A stretch of 64,000 bases of DNA from Marispirochaeta aestuarii. Lineage in GTDB: Bacteria > Spirochaetota > Spirochaetia > JC444 > Marispirochaetaceae. The stretch covers positions 152,259 through 216,258 of the forward strand of contig NZ_MWQY01000006.1 in assembly GCF_002087085.1 (NCBI RefSeq). The letters run 5' to 3'. The translations under genes and the position numbers were made by a program. The notes under the pieces are model-generated. The model made no database searches, was not told the DNA's origin, and saw only the letters and a program-made list of their open reading frames with translations. Numbering within the stretch: the first letter of the stretch is position 1; every line of letters begins with the position of its first letter. This document shows, in pieces, positions 36,271 through 44,747 of the stretch.

Positions 36271-39048
36271 TCAGGGAAGGTCCCGGAGAAAACGCCCGAA
36301 GGCTTCAGCAGCCTTTTCAAGGGCAGGCAGGGCAATACGAACTTCCCGTTCTTCACCGGTCTTGGCTGCCTGTTCGGCCTTTCGGGCAATATCGGCAATT
36401 TCCAAGGCAAAGAGGTTCAGGCCTCCCCCTTTAAGGGAATGAAGCTCCCGGTGAACAAGCTTCCAGTCCTGTTTTTCCAGGGCTTTCCCGATCCGTTCCA
36501 GCTGCCCCTCGATACCGCCGGCGAATCCCTGTACCATCTGCAGCGCGGCAGCCCTGTCTCCCCCCAGGTCCCGAACCAGGGAAGCAAAATCGCAGACCAT
36601 GGAGGAATCTCCCTTTTCCTGAGAAGCTTCCTCTGAAGCGCTGCCCGAACTGAGCCAGGAAGCCACATCGGATAAAAATGCCTCCCTGCGCAGAGGTTTG
36701 GTAAGGACCCCGTTCATCCCGGCCTGCCGGTACTGCCGCAGATCATCGGGAAAGGCGTTTGCCGTCAATCCTACAATGGGAGTCTCCCGGTTCGGTCCCT
36801 GCCGGATCAGGGCCGTGGCCTCCAGTCCGTCCATCTCCGGCATTTGAACATCCATGAGTATAAGATCGAAAAAGCGCTGCTCTGCCAGTTCAACCGCTTC
36901 TCTGCCGTTCAGTGCCTCGGAAACCTGGCACCCCACCGACTCCAGGTGACTCCGGGCGATAACCCGGTTGGGAAGATAATCCTCCACCACCAGTACCTTC
37001 GGACTGCCCTGGATCAGCTCCACACTGCCAGGGGAAGCATTTTTCGCATCAGGGAACCCGTCTTCCATCGGGACACGGCAGGGCAGGGTAAACCAGAAGA
37101 GAGAACCGAATCCAATTTCACTCTCCAGGCCTATCTCCCCTTTCATGAGGGTAACAAGCTGCTTGGTTATCGTTGTGCCAAGTCCCGTTCCGCCGTAAAG
37201 ACGGGTTCTGCTGGTGTCACCCTGCTCGAAACTGTCAAAAATGGTTTCCGCCTGTTCCCGGGGGATACCGATACCTGTATCCGCAACGGAGAATTTCAAA
37301 ACAAGCTCCCGGTTCCCCGGCCATTCCTCGACCGCCACGGAAACCCTGATCCCTCCGCGGGAGGTAAACTTCACGGCATTGCTGACAAGATTATCCAGCA
37401 CCTGGCGCAGCCGGAAAGAGTCGGCTTCTATCAGCTCCGGGACATCGTTGCCCTCTTCCACCTGCAGATAGAGCCCCTTATCGGCGCAATGGACGGCGAA
37501 ACTGTTTTCTATGCTTTGAAGGAATTCCTTCAGATTGAAGGTTGCCGGATCAAGGGAAATTTTCCCCGCCTCGATCTTTTCGATGTCCAGAAGCTGGTTT
37601 ATCAGGGTCAGGAGTCGTTCAGACTCTTCAAGAACAATATCCAGGTTTTTCTTCTGGTCATGGTCGACTCGCCGGCTGATCATCTCACTGAAACCGATGA
37701 TACAGTTCAGGGGGGTTCGCATCTCGTGGCTGATATTCGCAAGAAAACGGCTCTTTGCCTGACTGGCGTGCCTGGCGGCTTCCATGGCATCGTGGAGATC
37801 GGTATTGGCCCGCTGCAGCTCCCGGGTACGATCCATGACCTTCTGCTCGATCATTTCGGAGTAGCGTTCCAGTTCGCTGTGAAGTCGCATGGAGCGCATC
37901 GCAAGGGAGGCAAAGACCCCCATATCGAAGGTAAAGATGGCGATTCCCTGAATCCACCAGATGGGATAGATCCTCAGCATCATATAGATGATGTCATGGG
38001 CACCGATCAGCCCGCCCAGGTATACCCCGATCAGCATGGGCAGGGTATCCGGAACACCCCTGCGGAATGCCCCGGTGGTAATGACGGCCATGAGAATAAT
38101 CTGAAGACTGACAAGAAAGAGGGACCAGGAGAAAATTATATCCACCATCAGGGTGGTTTTACCGAAGAAGAAAATCCCGAGAAAGGAAAAAATGCTGAAG
38201 GTCCAGAAATACGGCATCTGCCGCTTCAGACCCGTTGATTCCAGATAGCGGGCCACAAAGGATGTCATCAGGGTTACCGACGGAAAGAAGATCGCCTTGG
38301 AGAATGCGAAGAAGGGAGTAAAGGGGAGCTGGGGAAAGGAGTACCCCAGGCGGATCAGATAGATAGTGAAGCCTACATTTACCAGGGCGAAAATAAGATT
38401 ATTCCGTTCCTTGGGACGTACGAAAAACTGCATAAAGTAGAAAAAGGCCACAAAGAGGGAAAGAAATGAGAGGTACCGGTACAGATCGACATTGATAAAA
38501 TTGACCAGTCCCTCGTAGAACCGGTAATCCTCACGGAAACCCAGGGTGGGAGGAGTAATAACAGTCCGGTCCGCCTCGGGACTGTAGAGGATATCAATCC
38601 AGTTGCCCTCGTCATAACGGAGGACCCCCTTCGGTATGGGAGCGTTGACTCTGCGGGCTTCATGGTAGTGGTAATCCGGAGAAAAACTCCCGTGGGTGAG
38701 AACCTCAATACCGTTTATTCGTACCCGCACGGCTCCCCAGCGTTTTCCCATCAGAACAAAGAGCTCTTCGCCCTTTAGTTCCGGAGGAATAGAAAACTCC
38801 CGGACAAGGTGGAATACAGGGTAGCGCCGTCCGCCGGGCTCAGGTTCCGCAGGAAGTTCAATCTCCTTCCATTCGGAAAAACCTCCTCCCTCGGACAGCT
38901 CCGGCAGTCCCACCTGAGACTCACAGCGAATGCTCCAGGACCCCTCAAGCACCGTCGGGCCTTCGGTATTCAGATGTACCGGAGGATCGGAATAGAGGGG
39001 AACAAGAAAGCAGAGAAGGAGAATGGGGAGCCGGAGAAAAACCATCAT
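36271..39048 (-). CDS. Hybrid histidine kinase with 7TM sensor, receiver and HPt domains
   Basis: A 925-residue protein. It has a signal sequence, then a periplasmic jelly-roll-like sensor (about 25-170, with VLMGKRWGAVRVRING), seven helices (about 185-385, 7TMR-DISM type), and a coiled coil. The dimerisation domain has His441 in ISHEMRTPLN, the ATPase has DNLVSNAVKFT and DTGIGIP, the receiver has LMDVQMPEMDG, and the C-terminal HPt has LHSLKGGG. It can run His-Asp-His phosphorelay within one chain and pass phosphate to an outside regulator. The jelly-roll part suggests carbohydrate or sugar-derivative sensing. No DNA-binding partner is adjacent. ATG 39048 is followed directly by another ATG. 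Confidence 0.93.
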   Translation of the reverse strand: MMVFLRLPILLLCFLVPLYSDPPVHLNTEGPTVLEGSWSIRCESQVGLPELSEGGGFSEWKEIELPAEPEPGGRRYPVFHLVREFSIPPELKGEELFVLMGKRWGAVRVRINGIEVLTHGSFSPDYHYHEARRVNAPIPKGVLRYDEGNWIDILYSPEADRTVITPPTLGFREDYRFYEGLVNFINVDLYRYLSFLSLFVAFFYFMQFFVRPKERNNLIFALVNVGFTIYLIRLGYSFPQLPFTPFFAFSKAIFFPSVTLMTSFVARYLESTGLKRQMPYFWTFSIFSFLGIFFFGKTTLMVDIIFSWSLFLVSLQIILMAVITTGAFRRGVPDTLPMLIGVYLGGLIGAHDIIYMMLRIYPIWWIQGIAIFTFDMGVFASLAMRSMRLHSELERYSEMIEQKVMDRTRELQRANTDLHDAMEAARHASQAKSRFLANISHEMRTPLNCIIGFSEMISRRVDHDQKKNLDIVLEESERLLTLINQLLDIEKIEAGKISLDPATFNLKEFLQSIENSFAVHCADKGLYLQVEEGNDVPELIEADSFRLRQVLDNLVSNAVKFTSRGGIRVSVAVEEWPGNRELVLKFSVADTGIGIPREQAETIFDSFEQGDTSRTRLYGGTGLGTTITKQLVTLMKGEIGLESEIGFGSLFWFTLPCRVPMEDGFPDAKNASPGSVELIQGSPKVLVVEDYLPNRVIARSHLESVGCQVSEALNGREAVELAEQRFFDLILMDVQMPEMDGLEATALIRQGPNRETPIVGLTANAFPDDLRQYRQAGMNGVLTKPLRREAFLSDVASWLSSGSASEEASQEKGDSSMVCDFASLVRDLGGDRAAALQMVQGFAGGIEGQLERIGKALEKQDWKLVHRELHSLKGGGLNLFALEIADIARKAEQAAKTGEEREVRIALPALEKAAEAFGRFLRDLP

Positions 39049-39067
39049 GTAGAGAATATCCGATGTA

Positions 39068-39097
39068 TCGACGAAAAGCCATAGAACATGCTAATAA
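39068..39097 (+). promoter_or_regulatory. Predicted promoter abutting the PAP2-like gene start
   Basis: TCGACG (39068-39073), 18 nt, TAATAA (39092-39097), then 6 nt to ATG 39104. No Shine-Dalgarno sequence is present and an in-frame TAA lies just upstream of the ATG. Confidence 0.4.
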
Positions 39098-39103
39098 ACA
39101 TAT

Positions 39104-39562
39104 ATGCAGATACCAGTTTCACTGCTGATCGCCCTTGGGGTTCAGCAGTTGTGCCAGCTTATCAAATTCGTCTCCTGTTCCATCAGGGACCGGCACCTGA
39201 GTCCCCGGTACTTTTTTTCCTCCGGCGGTATGCCCTCCGCTCATTCCGCTTTTGTTACCGCCCTCTGCGTTGCAGTCGGGGTGCGCAGCGGTATCGGGTC
39301 AGAGGTTTTCTCCGCAACCCTGGTACTCGCCTTTATCGTCATTCATGACGCCCTGCGGGTCCGGGGGACCCTGCAGCAGGTTATCCACATCATCAAGAAG
39401 GATCATCCGGAAGAAGGAGGTCCTGCGGCTCGACTGCCGGAAACCATCGGCCACGATGCCGCGGAGATCGCCGCGGGAATCGTCCTGGGAATCATCCTGG
39501 CGCTTCCTCTGGCATTTTTCTCCCTGAGATTTGTCCCGGGGAGTACCGGGAATCCCTTGTAG
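39104..39562 (+). CDS. Divergent PAP2 family membrane protein (DUF212/YuiD-like)
   Basis: A 152-residue protein with three or four helices and the family signature: FSSGGMPSAHSAFVTAL, a following IHDALRVRG, and GHDAAEIAAGIVLGI near the end. These correspond to the phosphatase motifs of acid phosphatase and vanadium-haloperoxidase relatives. It is probably a membrane lipid-phosphate phosphatase; the substrate is unproven for the family. The first start after an in-frame stop is ATG 39104, with no Shine-Dalgarno site. Confidence 0.88.
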   Translation: MQIPVSLLIALGVQQLCQLIKFVSCSIRDRHLSPRYFFSSGGMPSAHSAFVTALCVAVGVRSGIGSEVFSATLVLAFIVIHDALRVRGTLQQVIHIIKKDHPEEGGPAARLPETIGHDAAEIAAGIVLGIILALPLAFFSLRFVPGSTGNPL

Positions 39563-39571
39563 ACGGTCCCT

Positions 39572-40255
39572 TCAGTAGCTTCCGTAGGTGCTCGTCTTCC
39601 GGAGGATGATTTTACAGCGCATCTTTGCGGCGTAGCGTCCGGCGACAATACTGACACTGGGGGTATCGATAAGCAGGAGCTCTCCTTCCAGACGCATCGG
39701 CTTGTTGCGCATCCGCGGCCGGGCGTATTCCCGGACCGCCTCCTTCAGGGCCCTGTGATAGGCCTCCATCTTTCCCTCATGCCCCAGGACCGCCCGTTCT
39801 TCTCCGTAGCCCATAACGCTGGGGATGGCCGCGCTGAGCCAGCCGCTGATCCTGAGGTATTCTTCCCGGCCGGGATAGTAGCGATAGAGCAGCATTGCCC
39901 TGCTGCCCCGGCCCCGTACGTCCACGGGAACAAGGGCCTCCCGGGGAATCAACGAGGTGGGCTCAAGGATAAACTCTTCGCCGATGCCCCGTTCCCTGTC
40001 CAGAGGACGATACGAGAAGGTATAACCGTAGACCATTCCGGAGAGTAGAAACCGGGCTTCCGCATCGGCCAGTTTCCGGGCCTCGGCGAAGGCCACCGGA
40101 TCAAGATCTCCGGCAGCGCTGTCCAGTTCGATCCAGATGTCCGCCTCGACGGGGGGATACTCCTGGGCACCGAGGGCCTGAAAAACCAGGCAGAAGAGAA
40201 GACAAAGCAGCGACTTGGAAACACCGCTGCCTCCGGGACTCCGGTTGGACTGCAT
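39572..40255 (-). CDS. Hypothetical exported protein coupled to a rhomboid protease
   Basis: A 227-residue protein with a signal peptide (SKSLLCLLFCLVFQALGA, cleavage before QE). The mature part has ELDSAAGDLDPVAFAEARKLADAEAR, fold unknown, without Cys or a membrane anchor at the end. Its ATG overlaps the rhomboid stop (TGATG), so the two are translated together. It may be a substrate or partner of the protease, or simply co-expressed. Confidence 0.75.
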   Translation of the reverse strand: MQSNRSPGGSGVSKSLLCLLFCLVFQALGAQEYPPVEADIWIELDSAAGDLDPVAFAEARKLADAEARFLLSGMVYGYTFSYRPLDRERGIGEEFILEPTSLIPREALVPVDVRGRGSRAMLLYRYYPGREEYLRISGWLSAAIPSVMGYGEERAVLGHEGKMEAYHRALKEAVREYARPRMRNKPMRLEGELLLIDTPSVSIVAGRYAAKMRCKIILRKTSTYGSY

Positions 40256-40908
40256 CAGCGCCAGTATCCGCCCCGTCCGCTGCCGCCGCGAAAAACATCC
40301 AGGGGGTTGATTCCCAGGCGCAGGACAAAGTAGAGAAAAGCAAAACCGAAGCCGGCGAGGTGGGTCATATGGGCTATGCCGGAGTTGACACTGACAACCT
40401 GGGAGAATATTTCGATTGCAGTGTATCCGATTACCAGATGGGTCGATTTGACCGGGATAATACCCATTATGAATATCCTGGCATCAGGATAATAGATAGC
40501 AAAGGCCAGGAGCACGGCGAAGACCGCTCCGGAAGCTCCCAGCAGAACAGTGACGGTGCCGGAGATATAGAAAACAAGGAACGAGAACACCCCTGCGAGC
40601 ACCCCCGTTACCATGTAAAAGAGGACAAATTCGTAGCTGCCCATACGGTGTTCCACCTGGACTCCGAAAAAGAAGAGTCCCAGCATATTAAAAAGGATAT
40701 GAGACATATCCGCATGGGTAAACATGTAGGTAACGAACTGCCAGATGTAGCCCCGGGAGACAATCCAGGGAGGAACCATCGCCAGGAGAACCCTGGTTTC
40801 CGGAATGGCATAGTTTAGAAAAAAGACTCCCACATTAATGATGATCAGCGTAAGGGCAGCATTGGTATACACAAAGGGCAGCCGTTTTTTATAAAAGGGG
40901 ACACTCAT
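40255..40908 (-). CDS. Rhomboid family intramembrane serine protease
   Basis: A 217-residue six-helix membrane protein with WQFVTYMFTHAD, HILFNMLGL, the nucleophile Ser126 in GASGAVFA and the base His183 in MTHLAGFGFA. The Ser-His dyad is intact, so it should cleave transmembrane segments within the lipid bilayer. The C-terminal tail (RGGSGRGGYWR) is Gly/Arg-rich and cytoplasmic. Start 40908 is the conserved family start. Substrates unknown; the coupled exported protein is a candidate. Confidence 0.93.
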   Translation of the reverse strand: MSVPFYKKRLPFVYTNAALTLIIINVGVFFLNYAIPETRVLLAMVPPWIVSRGYIWQFVTYMFTHADMSHILFNMLGLFFFGVQVEHRMGSYEFVLFYMVTGVLAGVFSFLVFYISGTVTVLLGASGAVFAVLLAFAIYYPDARIFIMGIIPVKSTHLVIGYTAIEIFSQVVSVNSGIAHMTHLAGFGFAFLYFVLRLGINPLDVFRGGSGRGGYWR

Positions 40909-40951
40909 ATCTCATAAAAATACGGGTAAAGTGTGGGATGGTCAACAGGCC

Positions 40952-41215
40952 CTACATCCGTAATAAATCGACAAAAGCATGAACATCCCCGTCCAGTCCT
41001 TCGAGATCGACGACGATGTGCCATTCCCCCTGCCGCAGGGGACGAAGCTCCGCCCTGGGGGGATCATACAGTCCCCCGACAAAGGAGTAGCGTTTTTTCA
41101 TCTTGTACTTGTGGTAATTCAGCTCATCCATAAGACGTATATTGGCCCGCCGGTCAATGTTGACCCGGATGATTGTGTCCGGACCGGACCTGATCGTATA
41201 ATGGAGGAAATTCAT
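40952..41215 (-). CDS. DUF1883 family protein
   Basis: An 87-residue protein starting MNFLHYTIRSGPDTIIRVN, with ANIRLMDELNYHKYK and YSFVGG, then GEWHIVVDLEGL. This matches the small DUF1883 domain, sometimes found attached to TIR or other effector domains but alone here. Function unknown. GGGAGG lies before the ATG. It is divergent from the RlmE gene. Confidence 0.85.
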   Translation of the reverse strand: MNFLHYTIRSGPDTIIRVNIDRRANIRLMDELNYHKYKMKKRYSFVGGLYDPPRAELRPLRQGEWHIVVDLEGLDGDVHAFVDLLRM

Positions 41216-41297
41216 CTGCCTGTACCTCCCGTGTACTTTTTTACCGCCCTCGGATATGCTTGTCTAAGAGTTACTCCGGGAGGAAGGGAAAGTCAAG

Positions 41298-41891
41298 ATG
41301 CGCAGCAAACCCGACCATTACACAATCAGAGCCAGGAAGGAGGGGTATCCCGCCCGTTCGGTATATAAACTCAAGGAGCTGGATGAAAAACTGCAGCTGC
41401 TGCCAAAATCCGGACAAATCCTGGATATCGGTGCAGCCCCCGGCAGCTGGAGCCTCTACGCACGCCGCCGTGGAAAGGGCCGCCTCAGGATCGTCGCCGT
41501 GGACCTGCAGCAGATCCGGATAGCCCCTGAACCCGAAACCACCCTGCTTATCCAGGGCGACGTATTCAGCGGGGAGGTACAGCAGAAACTCCATGAAGAA
41601 GCCCCCTTCGATCTTATAATGAGCGATGCGGCCCCGGCGACAACGGGCAACCGTACCGTCGACTGCGGACGCTCCTCGTCGCTGGTGGAGGGGATTCTCT
41701 CTCTTGCTCCCGGACTGCTTGCCCGGGGCGGATCCCTGGTTATGAAGATATTCCAGGGCGGCCAGGAAAAGAGGATTTTAAACAGAATGCAGGAAGATTT
41801 CGCCACCGCAAGGATGATGAAGCCGAAGGCCTGCAGAAACGAGTCCTTCGAAACCTTTCTCATCGGGATCAACTATCATGGAAAAAAGTGA
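41298..41891 (+). CDS. rlmE: 23S rRNA (uridine-2552-2'-O)-methyltransferase
   Basis: A 197-residue FtsJ/RrmJ enzyme. It begins with RARKEGYPARSVYKLKELD, has the SAM motif LDIGAAPGSWS, and carries the catalytic K-D-K-E set: Lys24, Asp110 in MSDAAP, Lys150 in VMKIFQGG and Glu182. It methylates the ribose of U2552 in the 23S A-loop at a late step of 50S assembly. The start has GGGAGGAAGG upstream. The next gene starts 24 bp downstream, so they may be co-transcribed. Confidence 0.96.
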   Translation: MRSKPDHYTIRARKEGYPARSVYKLKELDEKLQLLPKSGQILDIGAAPGSWSLYARRRGKGRLRIVAVDLQQIRIAPEPETTLLIQGDVFSGEVQQKLHEEAPFDLIMSDAAPATTGNRTVDCGRSSSLVEGILSLAPGLLARGGSLVMKIFQGGQEKRILNRMQEDFATARMMKPKACRNESFETFLIGINYHGKK

Positions 41892-41915
41892 CAATCCGGG
41901 GTATTCTTTACAACA

Positions 41916-42590
41916 ATGATGAGAATTAATTCCAGGGAGGCCTCAGCTTTTCCCGCGATCGGTCTCCTTTTGCTGATATTGTCCGGCTGTGTAAGCCTCT
42001 CCGACAGCGGGCAGACGCTTCCCCCCTCCGCCCTGACGGGAGACGAGCTCACGGAGACCCAGATCCGGCTCGTGGAAGGGGCAGGAAAGGTTCTGGGAGC
42101 CCGTCGGCTCGATATAGGAGGCCGGGAATATCCCCTAGACTGTACCGGCACCATTATGGCCATATACGCCTATGCGGGCATCGATCTGCAGAGCCCCATG
42201 AGGCGCTTCAGCGGCAACGGTGTTACCCGGCTCTACCGCTATCTGGAAAGCCTCGACCTGCTCTATTCCAGCGATACACCCTTACCCGGCGACCTGGTGT
42301 TCTGGGATAACACCTACGACCGGAACAATGACGGCAAGTGGAACGATACCCTCACCCACGTGGGAATGGTTGTTGCAGTTGACGGCGACGGAACCGTTCA
42401 TTACGTGCATCACAACTATCGAAAGGGCATCGTTCTGGCCAGGATGAACCTGCTGCAGCCGGATTCTGTTGTACAGGGGAACAAACAGTTGAACTCGGCA
42501 ATGCGCATGCGGGACGGAAAGGTGTATCCCCTTTGGCTCTCCAGCCATTTATACAGGGAGCTGGGAAAAGGCTGGGAACTGAAAAGCTGA
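41916..42590 (+). CDS. NlpC/P60- or CHAP-like cell-wall hydrolase lipoprotein
   Basis: A 224-residue protein with a signal peptide and lipobox LILSGC (Cys25). The papain-like core has Cys76 in PLDCTGTIMAIYAYAG and His148 in TLTHVGMVV, plus LPGDLVFWDN, the layout of NlpC/P60 or CHAP peptidoglycan amidases. An insert NTYDRNNDGKWND looks like a calcium-binding loop. It should act in the periplasm on peptide stems. It lies 24 bp after rlmE. Confidence 0.82.
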   Translation: MMRINSREASAFPAIGLLLLILSGCVSLSDSGQTLPPSALTGDELTETQIRLVEGAGKVLGARRLDIGGREYPLDCTGTIMAIYAYAGIDLQSPMRRFSGNGVTRLYRYLESLDLLYSSDTPLPGDLVFWDNTYDRNNDGKWNDTLTHVGMVVAVDGDGTVHYVHHNYRKGIVLARMNLLQPDSVVQGNKQLNSAMRMRDGKVYPLWLSSHLYRELGKGWELKS

Positions 42591-42605
42591 AAAGCCCCGG
42601 AAAGG

Positions 42606-43682
42606 TCAAGTGTCGCTGAAGACAATGGAGAATTTCGTTCCCCTTGACGAATCCACTGCAACCTCCGCGCCAATCTGGGCGGAGAGAATTGAAACAAGCT
42701 GCAGGCCCAGGGTCTCCGCCCTGTCCAGGGAAAAACCATCCGGCAGGCCGCTACCGTCGTCCCCGATACTGAGATCCACGTATTCCCCCCGGCGATGCAG
42801 ACCGATATGAATATTTCCACCCGGGCGGCCGTTAAAGGCATATTTCAAGGCATTGATGATAAGCTCATTGACGATAAGTCCACAGGGGACGGCATGATCG
42901 ATCTGCAGGAACACCTGCTCCATGGAATAATCAAAAAATACCGGAACCGCAGGGGCATAGAGTGCCAGAAGTTCATCCCCCAGGGTATGGATGTAATCGG
43001 CGAAGTCGACCTGACTGAAGTCATCGGACTGGTACAGTTTTTCATGTATAAGGGCCATTGTCCGCACCCGGTCCCTGGAGACCTGACACATTTTCCGGGA
43101 CTCCTGGTTTTCCGTACTCATGGACTGCATACTCAGGAGACTGGAAATGACCTGCAGATTGTTTTTCACCCGGTGATGGACCTCCCTCAGGAGAACCTCC
43201 TTTTCCTGCAGCGATCTTTCCAGAACGCTTCTGTGCTCTTCAACCAGACATATATCCCGGTATGAACGGAGAGTGGACACCATGGAAGAGATCAGTTTCT
43301 GTTCCGTAAGGTCTGTCTTTTCCCTGTAGTCGTTTATATCGTAATTCTGTACCACCTGCATCTGAGGTGCATAGCCCGGCTGTCCTGTCCTGAGGATTAT
43401 CCGTACCAGTTGGTTCCTGAGGGTATTTCGTACATACTCGACAATCTTGAGGCCACTGTCCCTCTCATCCATTACGACATCGAGAATCATGACCGCCGTA
43501 TCGGGATTCTTTTCGATAAGTTCCCGGGTCTCGTCGCCGGTGTAGGCACTGAGAAGCTCCAGCCGGCGACCCAGAAAAGTAAATCTCCCCAGAGCGAGTC
43601 TGCTTACCGTATGGACGTCAGCATCGTCATCGGCAATGATCACCTTCCAGGGAGCATCCGAGGCATCATCAAACTCAGACAT
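42606..43682 (-). CDS. Receiver-HisKA_2 histidine kinase
   Basis: A 358-residue protein: N-terminal receiver with the acidic pocket ADDDAD and phospho-acceptor Asp68 in ILDVVMDERDSG, a linker (LRTGQPGYAPQ), a HisKA_2 domain with REVHHRVKNNLQVISSLL (His169), and an ATPase with NELIINALKYAF and GDDGSGLPDG. The start is set at ATG 43682, where the ATG overlaps the end of the upstream receiver gene by 8 bp; longer frames lack family similarity. It is third in a three-gene phosphorelay operon. A phosphate on its own receiver probably controls kinase activity. Confidence 0.92.
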   Translation of the reverse strand: MSEFDDASDAPWKVIIADDDADVHTVSRLALGRFTFLGRRLELLSAYTGDETRELIEKNPDTAVMILDVVMDERDSGLKIVEYVRNTLRNQLVRIILRTGQPGYAPQMQVVQNYDINDYREKTDLTEQKLISSMVSTLRSYRDICLVEEHRSVLERSLQEKEVLLREVHHRVKNNLQVISSLLSMQSMSTENQESRKMCQVSRDRVRTMALIHEKLYQSDDFSQVDFADYIHTLGDELLALYAPAVPVFFDYSMEQVFLQIDHAVPCGLIVNELIINALKYAFNGRPGGNIHIGLHRRGEYVDLSIGDDGSGLPDGFSLDRAETLGLQLVSILSAQIGAEVAVDSSRGTKFSIVFSDT

Positions 43683-44049
43683 ATTTGCGTACCATGCGAA
43701 GCATTTTATCCATGGTATAAGGTTTCTGCAAAAAACCCAGAGCTCCCTCCCGGAGAGCCGTTTCCAGACGTTCGTCGTTCTGAAAACCGGAAGAAAAAAG
43801 AACCCGTACCTTCGCATCACAGGCCTTGAGGCGTCGGAAGACATCCAGGCCGGATTCTTCCGGCATGGAAAGATCCATCAGAACAAGGTCAACCTCCGGA
43901 GATTTCCGCTGGTACGTCAGGACAGCCTCTTCGCCGCCTGCAGCATGGAGGACCGCGTACCCTGCCCTCTCCAGTATGCTTCCGGCGACCTGCCGCATCA
44001 GATCCTCATCATCGCAGACGAGAATAACCTTCTGTCCTTCACTGTTCAT
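43675..44049 (-). CDS. Single-domain response regulator
   Basis: A 124-residue receiver: ILVCDDEDL acidic pair, Asp59 in LMDLSMPEESG, a Ser/Thr-like position in LFSSGF, and Lys109 in FLQKPY. There is no output domain, so it works as a phosphate shuttle or by binding another protein. ATGA overlap with the pseudokinase gene upstream and an 8-bp overlap with the kinase gene downstream place it in the middle of one operon. Confidence 0.93.
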   Translation of the reverse strand: MNSEGQKVILVCDDEDLMRQVAGSILERAGYAVLHAAGGEEAVLTYQRKSPEVDLVLMDLSMPEESGLDVFRRLKACDAKVRVLFSSGFQNDERLETALREGALGFLQKPYTMDKMLRMVRKYV

Positions 44050-44693
44050 ATACTCTCCACATCAGCGGGAAATCCAAGGTCCACCTCTCTCACGCTTGAG
44101 CTCAGAAAATCCAGATCCGGACCATACCAGGCCGCCAACTCGCGGACCAGTCCAATCCCGCACTCGATTCCGAGGATCTTCAGGCGCCACCCGGGCTTTC
44201 CCGATGGCCCATTCCCCGGGTAGACGGAAAGCAGAATCTCCCCCCCATCGGGCTGTCGCCCGGGATGTCCCGTCAGCAGGATACGGAGGATGAGCTTTTC
44301 AAAGCGTATACTGTTGCCGCGGATCCGGGCCTCCCCGGGAACAGCTTCCATACTGATGGCAGGTCCGGTACCGGAGGCCGCCTGCAGGGAAGCTGCCAGC
44401 CTTTCCAGGGATTCAGCCAGGGGGATTATTTCCGATCTGTCCGTTGGCTGCCTGGTCAGTACAAGAAGCTGCTGGACTATCCCGGACGCACGGAGGGAGG
44501 ATTTCTCCAGTATATCGAGGTACGAATCATAGGCCGGATTATGCAGATCAGGGGAGTCCTCTTTTTCAAATTCGATAAGAGACAGGGCCCCGGTGACCCC
44601 TCCCAACACATTGTTGAGATCATGGGCAAGCACAGACAACAGGGACCCGGAACCGGGGATTCCGTCATTTCTGGTCTCAGATATGGTACTCAT
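44046..44693 (-). CDS. Histidine-kinase-like protein with degenerate ATPase domain
   Basis: A 215-residue protein. The dimerisation helix has LLSVLAHDLNNVLGGVTGAL (His24), the H-box of a kinase family. The second half aligns with an ATPase domain, but the Asn box is changed (ILLTGHPG in place of a LLLNARDA-type stretch) and no DxGxG box is visible; only GIGLVREL recalls the G2 box. It probably cannot bind ATP and so may act as a phosphotransfer protein for the receiver next to it. There is no sensor or membrane helix. It is first in the operon, with a promoter abutting its ATG. Confidence 0.75.
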   Translation of the reverse strand: MSTISETRNDGIPGSGSLLSVLAHDLNNVLGGVTGALSLIEFEKEDSPDLHNPAYDSYLDILEKSSLRASGIVQQLLVLTRQPTDRSEIIPLAESLERLAASLQAASGTGPAISMEAVPGEARIRGNSIRFEKLILRILLTGHPGRQPDGGEILLSVYPGNGPSGKPGWRLKILGIECGIGLVRELAAWYGPDLDFLSSSVREVDLGFPADVESI

Positions 44694-44701
44694 TTTCTTT
44701 A

Positions 44702-44730
44702 ACCATAGCCGCGGCGCCGGGACCTGTCAA
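44702..44730 (-). promoter_or_regulatory. Predicted promoter abutting the phosphorelay operon start
   Basis: TTGACA (44730-44725, perfect), 17 nt, TATGGT (44707-44702), then TAAAGAAA and ATG at 44693. The leader would be 0-2 nt and there is no Shine-Dalgarno site. Confidence 0.55.
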
Positions 44731-44747
44731 CTTTTCTGAAAAAAAGA

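Noticed and set aside
43683..43844. Upstream extension of the receiver-kinase frame
   Set aside because: It would read through the preceding receiver gene in another frame. The receiver domain of this protein starts right after ATG 43682.
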